A stretch of DNA of 64,000 bases from Promerops cafer. Lineage: Eukaryota; Chordata; Aves; Passeriformes; Nectariniidae. The position numbers and the translations under genes were made by a program. Below the pieces are notes generated by a model that was not told the origin of the DNA, did not search any database, and worked only from the letters and a program-made list of their open reading frames with translations. Shown here piece by piece: positions 48,501-62,700 of this stretch (the stretch's first letter is position 1; each line of letters opens with the position of its first letter). The stretch lies in assembly GCA_013398275.1 (NCBI GenBank), contig VZSE01015292.1:2391539-2455538 (forward strand), written 5' to 3'.

Positions 48501-51358
48501 GCCAACCTCTTGCTTTTCTTACACACACAGCTCCTCTAGAAACAAGACCTTGTGAGAAATTTCAGCTTTAAATTTTTTAAAATGCATTTATGATCTTAAT
48601 AGAAATGAAAACATTAAAAGGAAAAAAAAAATAATTCTAAGTCTATTCAAGAAAAGGTGGAGAAAGTGATTTTTACAAAGTAAAAATGCTGCCTCCACAC
48701 TTGATGCCTTTTCTGCTGAGGAGGAGTAGCAGTGACCAGCAGGGTATTGAAAAGAACTTGCCCAGATGAGCAACATCTCTGCAGATGGTGCTGGACCCCC
48801 ACAGCAACCTCCTGGTTCCCTAATCCCCCTGGCATGGGGTGACACATGGGGGGAGGCAGAGGGAGGGCGGGAGGCTGATCATGGACACACTCATGTAAAA
48901 ATGAGCTCAGAGCTCCGTGGGGAGCCCTGTGCTCCAGATAACAAACAAACCACAGCCTGGGCACGAGAGCAGAGAAAGAGAACATGTTTGCTGGCTCGTG
49001 GCCAGGCTGGACCTCAGCTGGCCACGGGCTGCTCACAACGGAGGGAGCTGGTGTGAGCCCATGGCTGTGGTGACACTGGAAAGGCCATCCCTCCCTGTCA
49101 AACAGCACAGCTGGTTGCACTAAGTGGGGGTTGCTTCACAGGGAGCCCCACGTGCTGCTCCTGCTGCCCAAACGAGCACAGGCTGAGGCCCAAATTTGTG
49201 CCCTGCCTGGCAGCTGACAGCTCCAGTGCCAACCCTCACCACCATCCCCTGCATCAGCTCAGGGCAGCAGTGACAGCACAGAGCCCAGTCAGATTCTGCA
49301 CGGACAGACACCCCCTGAGCTCCACACTCACCCACACCCAGAATGGACACGGGGCTCGTGTGCCCAAGAACAGCAGCAGTGCACAGCAAATTTTAAATAG
49401 CAAGTGCCTGCAACGGGCATCTCACAGGCAGTCTTCCAGTTACCACTTAATTAAGAAAAAATATTAATATATTCAGTAAATTATTTAATGAAACAATTAT
49501 TTCATGCAGAAATCCTAGGTTACTTCTAGTCAACCAAAACAAGACAAAAAAAGATAGGCTAGTTTCAAATTAATTCTTTAGAGAGACACACGCATTCAGG
49601 GTCTGCCTTTGAAAGGTGCTGGCCTCCACTGCTGAAGCCTGAGTTTTGTAACCTAAACACCTGCCATTTTTCTGCCTATGAGATGGGGGGCTCACATTTG
49701 CCTTATTCCCAAACACAGAAATGGGCAGAAATAATTAAATAAAGGGAGCCCAGTTCATGCTCCAGTGCACCACGTATGAGAAGCTGCGGCTGACAATGAC
49801 ATTGAAAACCAGTTGTCAGTCTAATGTAATCAGAGAGACAATTGGCTCTGCTGGCAAGAACTGAATTAGTGTTTTCTGTCTGAATCAGTGTCATCTTCCA
49901 GGGAGCAGTGAAGCTTATGCAATGATAACAAAACTCCCCAGAAGCTGCATTTGTTACTGAAATATGGTGGTGCTTTGGTGCTGTGTAACCTCATTCTGTA
50001 ACACAATATACCTCATGGTCATGCTGCTGTTCTCATGTTCCTTGCAATGATACAATTCAATGGCCAGATACGAGATCAAACTAGACAGGCATAATATTAA
50101 GACTTTAAAATCTCCCTTTGAGAGCTGATGTGGTTTATTCCCAGGCGTGTTGCCTGCTCTCTCACTCGCTGTACACACATGCAGAGCATGAAATGGGGGC
50201 AGAGTCCAGGCCTAGATGCAGCTTAAAATCTTTGTGCTTTGGGGGAGACAGAAGGGTCAGTGGTGCTGGGCTTCATTTACCTAATGAGGACGGGTAAATT
50301 CCAAACCAAGGTCAGATATAAACAAATGTCCCTCTACAAGTAGGACCCGCTGCTGATGCACGCTTGGATTTTGTAATGAGACTCCAAGAGTCAGTCTTAA
50401 AACAGCCTTTTTAGTATTGTGACAGCACCTGGGAACTTCACTTTTATTTGTGTTTCAGTTCATAGCATGGGTTACTGTTGAGCATTGGAACATGCTGAGG
50501 AAAACAATTTTGATTTTTTTCGTTTTCACCGTGGTAGAAGCCTCAGCTGCATCTGCTGCCCCTTGCCTGCAGAACCACCCCACTGGCCCCTCATGGGAGG
50601 TGGGAATAGCTTGCAGGGGTCTCCTTCCACGTGGTCCAAGAGGATGGAAGGGTGCACAGGTACAGAATGAGGAGGCTACCTCAGAAATCCCACTTATCTT
50701 CAGAAAAATACTACTTCAGCCCAAAAAACTTCTTACATTTACATATCGTAATAAAATATTAAGAATTATGTTTGTGTTACAAACAACTAGCACCAAGAAA
50801 TTTCTGGTTTATTTTCTATTACTGTCTTCTCTTGTGTTCAGCAATATTGATCAATAGGAAACGCAATGAAAGCAATAAAGGCAGATGGTTCTCATATATT
50901 GGTTTTAAGGGTATTTTCTTTTTTGCATCTAAACCACCAGTTTCTTTAAAGAGATATTGGTATGAGGGCAGGGCACTCTCACTGGATTGAGATACATCTG
51001 TAATTAGCAAGCTGATCGTCCTCCTCAGGCCAGGGAGACACTGCATGATCTGACACTTTAAGGCACGACATCAAAATACATACCCTCTTTTTTATAATTA
51101 ACATTCCACATTAAATATTCATTAAAACTTACATAAATTATTTCCTTGTTCAAGGCTCAACTTCTCTGTCCTTGTTCAGGCAAAGCTCTCACTGAATGTG
51201 TTTACCCAGCTAAGACAAGACAGGACCACGCTTTTAAACCTTTTGTGCTGCCATTAGTCTTTGTCAGCCTCTGGTCTTGCTCAGAGAGCACAAGGCACAA
51301 CACAAATCCTGAAGCTGCCCGTGTGAGATTCCCTCTTCTGTTCTACAAAAACCACCTC
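45591..51358. other. Non-coding interval
   Basis: No supportable gene. 45900-46640 is strongly AT-rich. 48700-49400 is GC-richer with chance open frames on both strands. The minus-strand frame at 47031-47444 (137 codons) has no recognisable domain. The plus frame at 50450-50857 contains a hydrophobic segment resembling a signal peptide from an internal Met, but composition and context do not support a gene. Confidence 0.5.
45755..45771. other. 7-bp hairpin
   Basis: CAATGCC and GGCATTG are perfect complements around the loop AGC. It is too short to assign a role. Confidence 0.7.
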
Positions 51359-51440
51359 AAAAAAAAAAAAAAAAAAAATATCCCAAACAACAGCAACAAC
51401 CAAAACCGACCAAACAAAACCCACAAAAACCCCTCCACCA
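51359..51440. repeat. A20 run and A/C-rich low-complexity tract
   Basis: Twenty A residues (51359-51378) lead into about 60 bases composed almost only of A and C, with CAACAACC- and AACAAAACCC-like units. Similar A/C-rich tracts are common in bird genomes. It interrupts the 232-codon open frame at 51146-51844, which is one reason for rejecting that frame. Confidence 0.85.
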
Positions 51441-52262
51441 CGTCTGTTGGAACAGAAGCACTCAAGTACAGGAATTTTGCACAAGCAAGAGGAGACTCAC
51501 GGGAGCAGGAAAGGCTGGAACATCCCCACCACATCTGCCAGGGCTCCAGAGCAGGCCTCCACGGAGCTCCTCGCTGCAGGACTGAGGGATTGAGATGGAG
51601 AGGGAAGAGGAATGCTTTATGCCTTGCATCTCCTGTGTGTCAAGCCAAAGCCCCAAACAGGAAACGTTTCCCTAGAAGAGTTTTGGAACAACGTGCTTTT
51701 CACATGGACGGGGTGAATTTTTTAGGTCTCGTCAGAAACTGTTTTGATTTACTGAAACAAGGAGAAGAAAAAGAGCTCGGTGAGGGCCAGGCAGATGACC
51801 ACATCCCCTTGGCACACACCTTGCAGTCCAGCTCTGCCCTCTGAAGATGTGGACACTCTCCAGTAGTGCTTATTTATCTGTCACGTTGTGGTGATGGATG
51901 TTACTGTTGCTCCCAAAAACATATGCTCAGAAGTTTATTATGGCACTGAATATGGGCTGGGTAAGAATCTGGATTGTTTAAGTGTCAAACAGTGACAACA
52001 TGTGTACAATACAACTCAGACATCAAGGGGGAACCAGCTCAGCTAATATGTGGTATTCATAGAAGCCTTTAGGAACAAAGACCACCCATAAAGCCAAACC
52101 AAAGCTGCCACAAGAATAGGTGGTGCTGCTTCCGTCACTGCATACTGGGAGCCAATTGGCCTCCTAATTAGATTTGCAAGCTAATAAAAGGCATAAAATG
52201 CAATAAAAGGACAATATGTTATAAGTTTTCCTATGACAAACATTGCTGTAAGTTCAGCAGAT

Positions 52263-52290
52263 TTCTGCTCATGGTAGGTCATGAGCAGAA
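52263..52290. other. Perfect 11-bp hairpin, 6-base loop
   Basis: TTCTGCTCATG at 52263-52273 and CATGAGCAGAA at 52280-52290 are exact reverse complements around the loop GTAGGT. The surrounding 52140-52330 is AT-rich, lacks repeats and looks regulatory. A competing small hairpin (AGCAGA/TCTGCT) overlaps its left arm. Confidence 0.85.
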
Positions 52291-52330
52291 CACCCAGTGC
52301 ATGTTTGTTTTTCTTATGGCCAGGTTTGTT

Positions 52331-55300
52331 TTCTTTTTGTACTTTTTATTGATGAGAATTAATATTTCCTTAACAAGGATAGCCCTGAGTATCATAGTTT
52401 TCAAGTAGTCACCAAGTAAAATTCACCATAAATAACTCTCATACTTCTCACCATCTTCCTTCAAATAATGGTGTTTTGTTCTATTTCATATTATATTTTG
52501 TAAAAGCACGTGGGAAATTTGCTAGCACAAAAAAAGAGAACTGTTAAATAAATTCATTAAGCCCCAAGATAAAAAAACCAAAACACACATCTCCTTAAAT
52601 ACATGAGTTGGAACTTTGGAATCTTGGAGACAGCAGCACCACGTGGGAACTGCTGGAGCTCTCTTCTCATCCTGGAAGACCAAAGAGCTCAAGCAGACCT
52701 GGAGCACTGCATGACAAGTCTTCAAAAGGATTGGACAGAAAAGGAGTGAAAGCAAAGAGTGGCAAAAAAACCCCAAACAAAACACAATCACCCAAGGATA
52801 GAAGAGAAGGATAGGTGGAAGAGGAGAAACAATAGAAAAAGAAAACATTGATGGGAAATTTAGACTGAAATCTAATGCATCTTCATCATGGGCATGTATC
52901 ACATGATGGTGAATAAAAAGTGGTAAAAGAATTTCTTCCTTTGATACATCAAACCATTAATATCCAACTTTCCTTTCTCAGTGACTGTTAGTAACATAAT
53001 GACCAAGGGAAGAAATGAGCCCAATAAAACAAAACTGCAACACTTGCTCGTGTGAATTAACATTTAAACCTGAAAAAACTCTGTCTTGACTCTGTGATCT
53101 GCAGTGCAAGGGCCTCAATACAACAACAGTTCTGAGAAACCCTTAAACTCTCAAGCTACAGAGTGAAAGTCCCAGGAGATGCCACCACATCTTAATTAGC
53201 AATTTACAGGATGAACTGAGGAAAATTCTAAGGACTTGAGTGGCATCACCTACCCCACAAATTCAACAGCAACAGTCCCCATATCCCCTCACACAAAGTG
53301 AAGCTTCCCAAGGTGGGACCCTGCTCATAAGCCAACAGCTGGAACCTCTACTTGGATTAGAATGGCAAAGGCACCAACCCACACTCAGCTGGTCCCCTTG
53401 TCCAGCCCAGCCTTGCTCCCCACTTTTGGAGTGTGCTGTAAAGTCTTTTCCCCAGGCTCTCTCGGAGGAGGTGGGTTGAGGGAGGTGTGGGTGCTGGAAA
53501 GAGAGAGAGATATTGGCTCCAAGTTAAACAGCTTTTTGTATGCACAACCTGAGGCATAAACAAGTCAGGATTTGCGTACTGGACCTTTGCATACACAATC
53601 TGTGTGCTCTGGAAAAGTCATTTAATAGTCCTTCTATTGCAGGGGTGTGAAAACACTGGGTCAGCTTCTTTGTATTTTAAAGAGCATAGAAATGAGTGTG
53701 AAATAAGGAAATCCACAAGCAGCTTTCTGCAGTCTGTGGATTACCTGAACAGGCAGTTCTGGGCATGAGTGAGGAATGGAGAGGTGGAACTACATGGCCT
53801 GTGCTGTGAAGGAAACTAGGCTGGATGGCCAAAAAAACCCCAAAAATTCCCCAGACTACACCACCTCATATCCAGGCCAGCAGAGTTCAGTGACACCAAA
53901 GCTCTGGCAAGGATCAAAGCAAGGAGCAATGGTGGCACAGGGACAAGACATCACAGGGGTCCAGATGTGCAGTTCACATTTTTGCTGGGTTTCATTTTTA
54001 AGGAAGTGCTCTTCCAGAGGAGGACCCCAGCTCTCAGACCTCTTAGAATACCAGGTTTTTCAGAAGTGACTTGAAAGAAAAGAGGGTGGGGGAAATCTGA
54101 TTTAATAAATGATATATAGGAGTATAATTATATGGTTTTAAACACAGTTCCAGTTCACTTGTCTCAGCAAGAAACGCTGGTGTGTGAGAGAAATCATTTA
54201 TATTGCTTACTATGGTTTTTCAATCTTGGCAAGCACTTTTTCCATTCTAAGATGTGGGAACACCCACATCAGTAATTATATACGTTAGCAAAAACACAAG
54301 ATAACCTGTATTCTGGAGAGGGGGGTTTCTCCCATTTCTCAGTGAACTCTTAAGGCAGTAAAAGGGAAGATTTCTGCTCTACAAGCTTCTTAACTGTAAA
54401 AAATTATTACTGAAAACATGAGTTAGTGTAGTAAAACATAGATCCATTATCCAAAATATTTATCATCTATAACACCTCTGTGACAAAACTAATGATTTTT
54501 CAGTTCTGGGCACCTTATTCAGTGCAAAGAGAGTTAATAATCCTATCATTGGGTGCAAATCAGCAGAGCCAGTGGGGAGATTTTACACGTTATAAGTGGG
54601 GGTTAATTGACAGGGCACATTCACGTGTGCATTCCAGCAAAACCTGGTGCTAAAATGGGAAAGCTGGGCTTTCTGAGCAGGAACCACTTGCTGGGATTTC
54701 CGTGGGGCAGGAATCCTGGTGCAGAGCTGGAGGGAGATGGAGCTGGGGCTCCTGCTGGAGCCCGTGGGACGAGCTGCTCACGTGCTGCAGGCACAGCCTG
54801 AAGCACAGCTTGGCCACCCCCAAAACACACACTGAGGAACGGGCTGGAGAGCTCATCCAGCTGGGATGAGCCCACTGCAAATTCCTACGCAAAATTTAGG
54901 TGTGTTAATTTCCTCTTCTGATTCTCACGCTGGCTAAAGGGGACCAGGAGTATCCAGGCATTCATTCTGCAGGCAGGTGTGTTTAGGTGCATGAGAGAAA
55001 CCTGACTGTCCATAAGGGAGCTATTCACTTCCATAATCCTGCCACATGCAATCCTAATGTATGCAGGACAGATCTGTGGAAGAGTCACCATCTTTTACCT
55101 GACCTTATACAGAATGTTTTCTTGCACAGATTTTTCCCAATATGTGTCTGGATATAAAGACACGATCACTCCTCGTTTTTTGTTTTCTTTTCTTTTGTGG
55201 TTGCACAGCTCTCAAATCTCAATAAAGATTTAATTACACGCTGCATTAAAAGAGAATTGGGTTAGCTTTCTTTATGGTTTCTTAAATATTCTTTTTATTA

Positions 55301-56471
55301 AAGCAGATGCAGATCATTAAGAAGAGCAATGATAAATAATAATCCACAGGCAAAATTATAATCTGTCCTTTTGTATATTTGGAGTTGAAAAGCCACTAGA
55401 CATAGAGACATCACACTAGTTGGGCAAGGCAAAAATGGGAAAATCATGTTTTTCTAACCCTGGATAACCCCAGCTTAATACTTGCCACTAAATGTCCAAA
55501 ACTAACTTGTATTCTATCTAAAAACTACGTATATATTTTTTCATACAGAAATAAAATAGGTATTTTCTGGTGTTTCTTGTATGTCACTGTAAGCTGGCGT
55601 GTGCTGGGGCACATATTGTGAGAGCCCAGATTTTCAGAGTTCACTGCAAAGCTGCAGGAGAGATTCCCACCACGTCCTGGGAGTACTGGGCTGGATGAGA
55701 GCTAAAGACAGGAAGATACTTTGTCCAAACTGAGTGATTTGTGAGAAGGATGGAAACAAAGAACCTGATCCACTGGCTGGGAAAAAAAAATTACCATGAC
55801 TTTTCCATGGGCTTTATGTCCAGTTGTAGCCTTTTAAAATTTTCAGAATATAAAGCCATTCAAATCCTCAATTTTAGTATTTTAAGATTTAAAAAAAAAA
55901 CAAATTACCTTGCATATTTCTGGGATTTTCAAATGTTGATCTCCCCACTCCCAGCCCCTGTAATTCCTATCTAACATTGGTGTAAGGGGTCTTGGAAGCT
56001 TTCTTTAAGTCACCATCTTTAACCAGAGCTGAATTATTATGTCAAATGGTTGAGAGCATTCCACATTTCACAGTAGTTTTGTTTAAACAGTATTGGGCCC
56101 AAAAAAGCAGAGAAAAAAAACCCTGCAGCTTTCTGGTTTTCATGCCAGCTTTTTTAATATCTTAAATGACATCGCTCGATGGAAAATTTAAAAAACCAGA
56201 CCATTATAATGCTATAATCTTAAGTAGCTCTTAGAAGAAAAGAAAACACAATCCCCCCTTGCTGCCCCCCCAGAAAATCCAGATGAACACAGAAAAAGCT
56301 GTCAAGCTCGGTCTTGTCCAAAGCAGATCTGCCAATGTTCTGACAATGTTTGCACTTGCTTGTCAAAATGGTCACTTCAGCTGAGCATCATTTACACTCT
56401 GGCTAGCAAATTAGTTATGTAAATTACCTATAAATTTAACATGGAAAAAAAAAATCCACCTGCCTTTTAAG
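52331..56471. other. Non-coding interval
   Basis: No supportable gene. A short GA tract lies at about 53499-53510. At 53803-53830 the sequence GTGAAGGAAACTAGGCTGGATGGCC faintly recalls the tail of old sauropsid retroelements, but it is too short to call. 55100-55560 and 56000-56460 are AT-rich unique sequence. Confidence 0.45.
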
Positions 56472-56516
56472 TTATATATATAAATATACACACTTTCTAT
56501 ATATATGTGTTATAAA
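56472..56516. repeat. AT-rich TA-repeat tract
   Basis: Interrupted TA dinucleotide repeats (TATATATATAAATATA and CTATATATATGTG). Confidence 0.8.
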
Positions 56517-56671
56517 ATGTGGCGTTGTAGGGCCACCATTTCCTGGCTGAAGAGAAATGTTGCAGTTGGAGCACCCAGGAGAGACTGGAGCACGTGGCTC
56601 CCACCCCTGCACCTGGGCTTGCCTCCCTCCTCTGCCACCAGCTCACTGCTGGAAGGTGAAGAAAAAGTCCT

Positions 56672-56722
56672 TTTGTGCCTCACTTTCTCCATCTGCAAAG
56701 CAGACGGGGCTGGGTGAGTTAG
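56672..56722 (-). mobile_element. Possible MIR SINE remnant, antisense
   Basis: TTGTGCCTCACTTTCTCCATCTGCAAAG resembles the antisense MIR block TGCCTCAGTTTCCTCATCTGTAAAATGGGG. Similarity fades on both sides. Only the central block is recognisable, so the call is tentative. Confidence 0.45.
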
Positions 56723-59700
56723 TCCTTGCATTATCTAGCAAATATAAAAATTTTCTCATCTCTGAGAGCCACTTCAGAAGGTGTTTGAGCAAATGATCGA
56801 CTCCAAAATTGCTCAGAAAGCCATTTTCAGCAAGAGGAGGAATGTAGGATTTTTACCAACCGGTCTGTTGGGCCAAATTGAACATTTTTGGGAGCTGTGT
56901 TGCTCATGTAAGTTGCTGCACAATGCTGTTAATGCATGGGGGCTGGAGGAGTGCCTGGGCTGTTTATGGGAATGTCTTTAATTGTTCAGCAGATTTTAAA
57001 GATAATTAACCATATTGTTATTAAAAAAAAAAGCTGCTGAGAGAGCTTTGTCATGGATTTCTTTCCTTCGTTTATAGAAAGAGTTCAGTTGAATATTTAC
57101 ACTAAGACAAGTAGGACCAGTTAGGGTAGAAGAGAAGAAAATCTTCGAAGGAGAGAGGATCCTGCACCTGGGACTACTCTGAAACTGAGATTTTCCTCAC
57201 AACAGTGAGAGCTTGTGCAGGAGGGAATTTTAATCTCCCTGAAGTCTCATACTCTATCTGTATATGAAATAAATAAATCATTATTAGGGACAGAAATTAC
57301 TGGAGATAATCCTGTGTCCCTCTGGACTGAGGAACACCTCAAAACTGGGATTGATAAAAATATCTACACTTGAAGTGTGAAACCCTTCTGAGAGGCTTTG
57401 TCTCCTCACTTCTTCCTTTCTTCTGCAGCATTTTGAATATCAAGAAAAAACCAGCAATGACTGTTCTGACATGTCAAAGAATCCATCATGAACATACAAT
57501 CTAAATTATTATTTTCATCCTCTGATAATTTTTCTAATCAAAACTTGTTTGGTTTACTCTTGTTGATGGAAAGATTTTGCCTGTTAATGAAAATGATCAG
57601 TGAGCGACTTTTCGTGAAGCGCACACACAAAAGCTTTGCTATGTTCAGTCATCACTCTATCTGGACATGGGGTTAATTCCTGCCTCCCAGGATATGCTGG
57701 CATTCCACAAATCACTAATGGGGCAGGAGATCCCAGAATTAACATGAATGGGTGATGCCCAGAGCGTTAATATTGTGCTTTACAGCATCACTGACTGTCA
57801 CAGTCATCTTCAACCTCCATCTGTTCTCTGCTTCAGAGTTCCCAAAGTACCACGACCCCGGCAGGAACTTGAGACACAGGTACATGAACTTGCTTCCTCA
57901 GCTCACCACTAATTGGAGTTGGAAATGCTCAAACTACAGGTTTTATGGCTCTGAATATCAAAACTCTCCATCCAATTCAACTGACAACTACACATGTGCA
58001 GCAGGAAATCATTCCTGACTCTTTAATTCTATTAAAGGCTTTGTTGCGTTTCAATCTCTATGCCAAAATCCAGAGCTAGGCAAAGCTTTATGCATCCTAC
58101 TTCACAAAAATGCCATTCCATGTCATTCCTGACCCAAAAATGGAGGAGTGAAAGACTGGGGGAATATAGCAATTTACCCTGAAGTGTTTCAGATCCCAAA
58201 GTCTTCCTCTAAAGCCAGGAACACATGGACTTTGCAGCTGATCAGCCCATGAAGGACCAGAGCAGGAAAATCAGGATGAACTCATGTCTCAGGATGCTGG
58301 TACAAACACCAAAGAGGTCAACTTCCATTTCACTTTTACCTCACATGTTTTACGCCTAGAAATTCTACCTGTGCATAAATCTACAGCAAAGAGAAGAGCG
58401 ACCTGAGGAAAAGAGAATATCCTGGGAACACCTAGCACTGTCAGCCCACAGAGCTGTGCTGCTCACAGAGGGGCAGAGTTCCAGAGGGTCAAATAACCAG
58501 TGTGGGTGGCATTTGGTCTTGAGTCACAACTTGATTATGTGATAAGAAATCAACGCTGTATGTGTGCAAGGTGAGTTTAGCCTGAGAGTCTCCTGTTTTC
58601 CAACAGGCAGCCCTAGAGAGAAGAGAAATAAATCCCTGAAGAACTTGCAGAGAGTTGGGAACAGTGAGACAGCTCAAGTGATCCACACTTACACTTATTA
58701 TTAGAAGTGAGAGAAAGCTGCAAATAAGCCTGTGAATATTCTGTTTCACTGCATTCAAGTTGTTTTCCAACGTGATTCTGCAAGTGAGCTCCTACACATC
58801 AATCTGTGCAAATACCAGAGCAAAAACCTGCGTGTCACTCAAGACTTCGGTATGTTGCTTGATCAGGACAAGGAAAAGGAACAGGTTTTGAGATTATTGC
58901 ACTGAGACAAGTTTTGCCTAAAAATAACATACTTTAAAGGTGTTTTAAAAAGTGAATTTTAAATTCACGTTCATTTTTAGTATTTGCATCAACCCCTTTT
59001 CCAACCAGGAAAAAGAACTCCATGGGACTTGGATACCCATTACAAAGAGCTGAAATTTTAAATGTTGGAAACCCACAATGAAGTGCTGGCAGCCAATCCA
59101 CGGACAAAGAATGAATTAGGAAATCAGCTCAAATAACGAATACATTGAGAAGCTCATAATAAAGTCAATTACAATTCATGCACAGAAAACAGACACCATT
59201 CATCCACTATCATCCGGTGAATAAATCCCTGAATTCCCCGTTATGTGAATTCGTTTCTCTAACAAAGCTGGATCTTATAACAGCTTTTTAATCCAGCATT
59301 TTCTGGCAGTAAGGGAGTGGGAGAACCTATGTGGAACATACAGAGTGTCAGTTTTCCTAAGGGCCACATTTAGCAGTGCCTCCTGGCCATCCTACTGCTG
59401 GGAATCATCCCACAGTATAATTTAGGCTGTGGACACATCCCACCAAGCAGCTCAGCAATCTTTGTGGGACACTACAACCAACTGAAGAGTTGGACCTTTG
59501 TCAAATATCTGTTTTCACCTGAGGTGAAAGCCTGGCCACAAAAAGTTTTAGATTTGGCTTTAGCAGAGCCAGGTTGGAATTTGGCTTGTTGGCAACCAAG
59601 GGACAGGAGGTAGGAGCACGTTTTCCCTGTAGGTGCTCCTTTGTATTCCCCAACCACTTTCATCCACTCCCGTGTGCTCCAAAATCTTTAGCCAGACAGC

Positions 59701-62700
59701 TCGTTTGCATATGCTTTTGAGATACTAATTAAACACGTACAAACAAAGAAAAACCTTGCAGCGAAAGAGAAAACACAAAGAAATTAAGGAACTTACTTCA
59801 GAAGTCTCGGGTAAGCCACTCAATTGGGTTTTCCCCGCAGATTCCCCTCCTGCCTTGACTTCCCTGATCCACACACTCCGCTAATTCCAGCAGTGAATCC
59901 ATACATTCATAACCAAGTGGAATAACTTATAGACATCAACCACAGAGCTCCATGAGCATAACTGCACGCAAGCACATGCTTGTTTAAAGAGGGAATCTGG
60001 AACACCTTGAGAAATGTGTGCAACACACGCCACTCATCTGCCGGCCCCTTGAGTTATTCTGCCTAAAACGCTGCAGCAGCTACAAAAAAACCCAACCCAA
60101 AAGCATCAAAAAGCACAAAACCATGACAGTGAAAGTATTGCACCAGTAAAATAGATCTGGAGATCCTATATGGATTCTAGCACAGAAGTGACAGTAAGGG
60201 GAAAGGGATCAGTCTGGAAAAACAAGATGCTTTCAGTCAAAATTTGAAATCACAACAGTGAAACTGGAATTTTAGATGATCAGTTCAAATGTATTCCTTC
60301 TCTAGCTCCACGTTTCAGCACGATAAATGCACCAAGCTCCCTCTGCTACAATCTTTCTCCACCACGGGAGTTTCCCAGAGCAAAAAAGATCTCAAACTTA
60401 ACTCTACAAATAGGAATACTTTTTTTATAGTTTGCCACAAACGCACAAGGTTTCCTCAGGTCTACCCAGGGCCCAGAATATTTAGGCTTTGGATAACACC
60501 TGACAGGTAATAACAGCTTATCTTGTTAATTTTGCTCTTGGGAAAACGGCAAGAGGTGATCAACTCCTGCTCCCTTTTTGTGTGTTTGTTTCCTATCACA
60601 GATTTTTTTTTTCCACAATGAAATGCAGATAAGAAGTTCACCTCAACAAGATAAAGAGTGAGATGGGTGCAATTAAGTCTGTGGAGTAATTTGTTTTCTA
60701 CAAGACCCACGACTTCAATAACATAACATCTAAAATGCTGGAGGTATCAAAAAACTGGAAGCAAAACCAATAAGAGGAAGATGAAATGTCAGCAGAAGGA
60801 TTAACATCATCGAGGATGTGCCAGATTCTTAAGGCTATATTAAGCAACAATTTTTTTTTTTTTCCAAAGCAAATTCTATGATAATTTTAATAACTTTACT
60901 GCGGAACTTGATTTCCTTTTTAACATTAATTCCCTGTTTTCCTGCTGCTGCTCATTACCACTCCTGCAGGGAAGGGGGCTGCTCCCAAATCCCTGTCACG
61001 TTCCAGAGTCTCAGCTGGGCTATGGATCCCTCACCTCAAAGGCTTCACTGCTAAGTTCTCCTTTGCTGCTACAAATGCTCATAATGCCACATAATCGTCA
61101 TTCTAAATGATGTCATCTTGAGTTTTTTGTTTAATTTGCACACTTTTCACCCCCCCCCCCCCCAAAAAAAAAAAAAAAATTAAAAAAGAAAAGAAAAAGA
61201 AAGCCGTGTGGTTTCCTTGTAGCTGATTTGTTGTGCTTGTCAGCCATCACCTATGTGCTGGCTGTCCCAGGGTCTGAACACAGCCCCCTCAGGGGATGTC
61301 TATATATAAAATATGTGAGACTCAACGGACAGCTGATTTAATATGACCTTATCAGCTTATGGCACAGTGTCTCCTACCATTTTTCTCTGACACAATTGAG
61401 GTGCTTTTGGCAGAAGGCAATGGATACACACCATATCATGTTTAGCTCCATGCCCAGGAATTTAACAAGACTGATGCAGCCTTTCCTATCGTTTTTTTCC
61501 TCTTAAAATGGGATTTTCAAGAACATTGAAAAAAATGGCACATCGCTGCTTAAACGCCCAGCTTTGCTGTCAAAGAAACAAAGGCTTTATGGGTCAGTTT
61601 GTTTCTTTACTTAAGAATTCTTTTATTTGTGTTTTGGAGGGGGTTATTTTCCAGTGACCCTTGATAAGACCAGCACGAGCCAGCAGAAAGAACAGAAATT
61701 CCTACACATGAGAGAACTCTCAGGTGAACTGAGGCTGGAAACTGCAGCCATGAGCGTCATAAATGCACGAGGGAAATAACTGTAAAAATTAGTTTATGGG
61801 ATATTTGACCAGCTGTTTTTGCTTTGCAAACCCTATTTCTGGACACAGCAGCAGGGCTGATACACAACCTGTTGCCACAACATCTCTGCATTTTCCGAGG
61901 TGGAAGGAAGCTGGAAAATGTAACTTGGACATGGCTGTGCTTGGTTCTGGTTCCAGCCCAGCCATCCAGGTCTTCCTGCCTGTGCTTTCCCAGTGTGGGT
62001 GCAGTCACAACTCCCCTTGCAAGGAGCACAGAACACATTGGTGAGTGAACCTAAACGTGTGCCATTGCTCCCTGTGGCCTCCTGCACCACCGGCGGCTGC
62101 ATTTTCAATTAATTCCTATTAAACCATCAGTTCCCTTTAGAAACCACTCTTGATTCTGTGTAAGTTTGTTCTAATTAGCACCAAATAACGAAAGTATAAC
62201 AGCAGCACCTATTCCCCCAACATTTTTAACAAGCTGTCAGAGAAGGAACAGTGTGAATAACAGCAGGGTTTAATATGCTACTTTGCTTTTTTTTAATTAT
62301 TTTTTTAATCCCTGCATTGAGTTGCTTTTAATATTTCTGGGTGACCAAAGCAACCAATTTTGAAGTCAAGTGAATACACACAAATTCTTATAGTTCCTCG
62401 ACACAAAGAGTTCAATCTTGATTTAAAAGATTACCCCATGAAGAACTCTCCTCAAATGACTCCAGAATGTGTCATCTGACACGTTTATTACTCAGGGTCC
62501 CTGCCAAAGCAATTCAATATATTATTATCTCAGCTGTGCAACAACCCTTATTCCTATGCATCCAAATTCTTCAGCCTTCTCCAGGAGAATTGTAATGGAA
62601 GTCTTTTTCAACATCAAAATAATGGTACATTCGTGAATGTCTGAGGTGTTTTTCCCTCATCAGAAATCTGATCCACAGGTGATAAACACAGCAATCTGCT

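Noticed and set aside
50450..50857. 135-codon plus frame with a signal-peptide-like stretch (LRKTILIFFVFTVVEASA)
   Set aside because: The hydrophobic part follows an internal Met, the remainder has no cysteine pattern or domain, and there is no promoter or splice context.
51146..51844. 232-codon plus-strand open frame
   Set aside because: It runs through an A20 homopolymer and an A/C-rich tract, giving a poly-Lys/Asn segment. No known domain is visible on either side.
57752..58018. 88-codon plus frame resembling a type II membrane protein start
   Set aside because: Hydrophobic N-terminus and NWS/NST/NYT triplets are suggestive, but no family matches and there is no continuation. Only the exon-like block inside is kept, as a weak finding.
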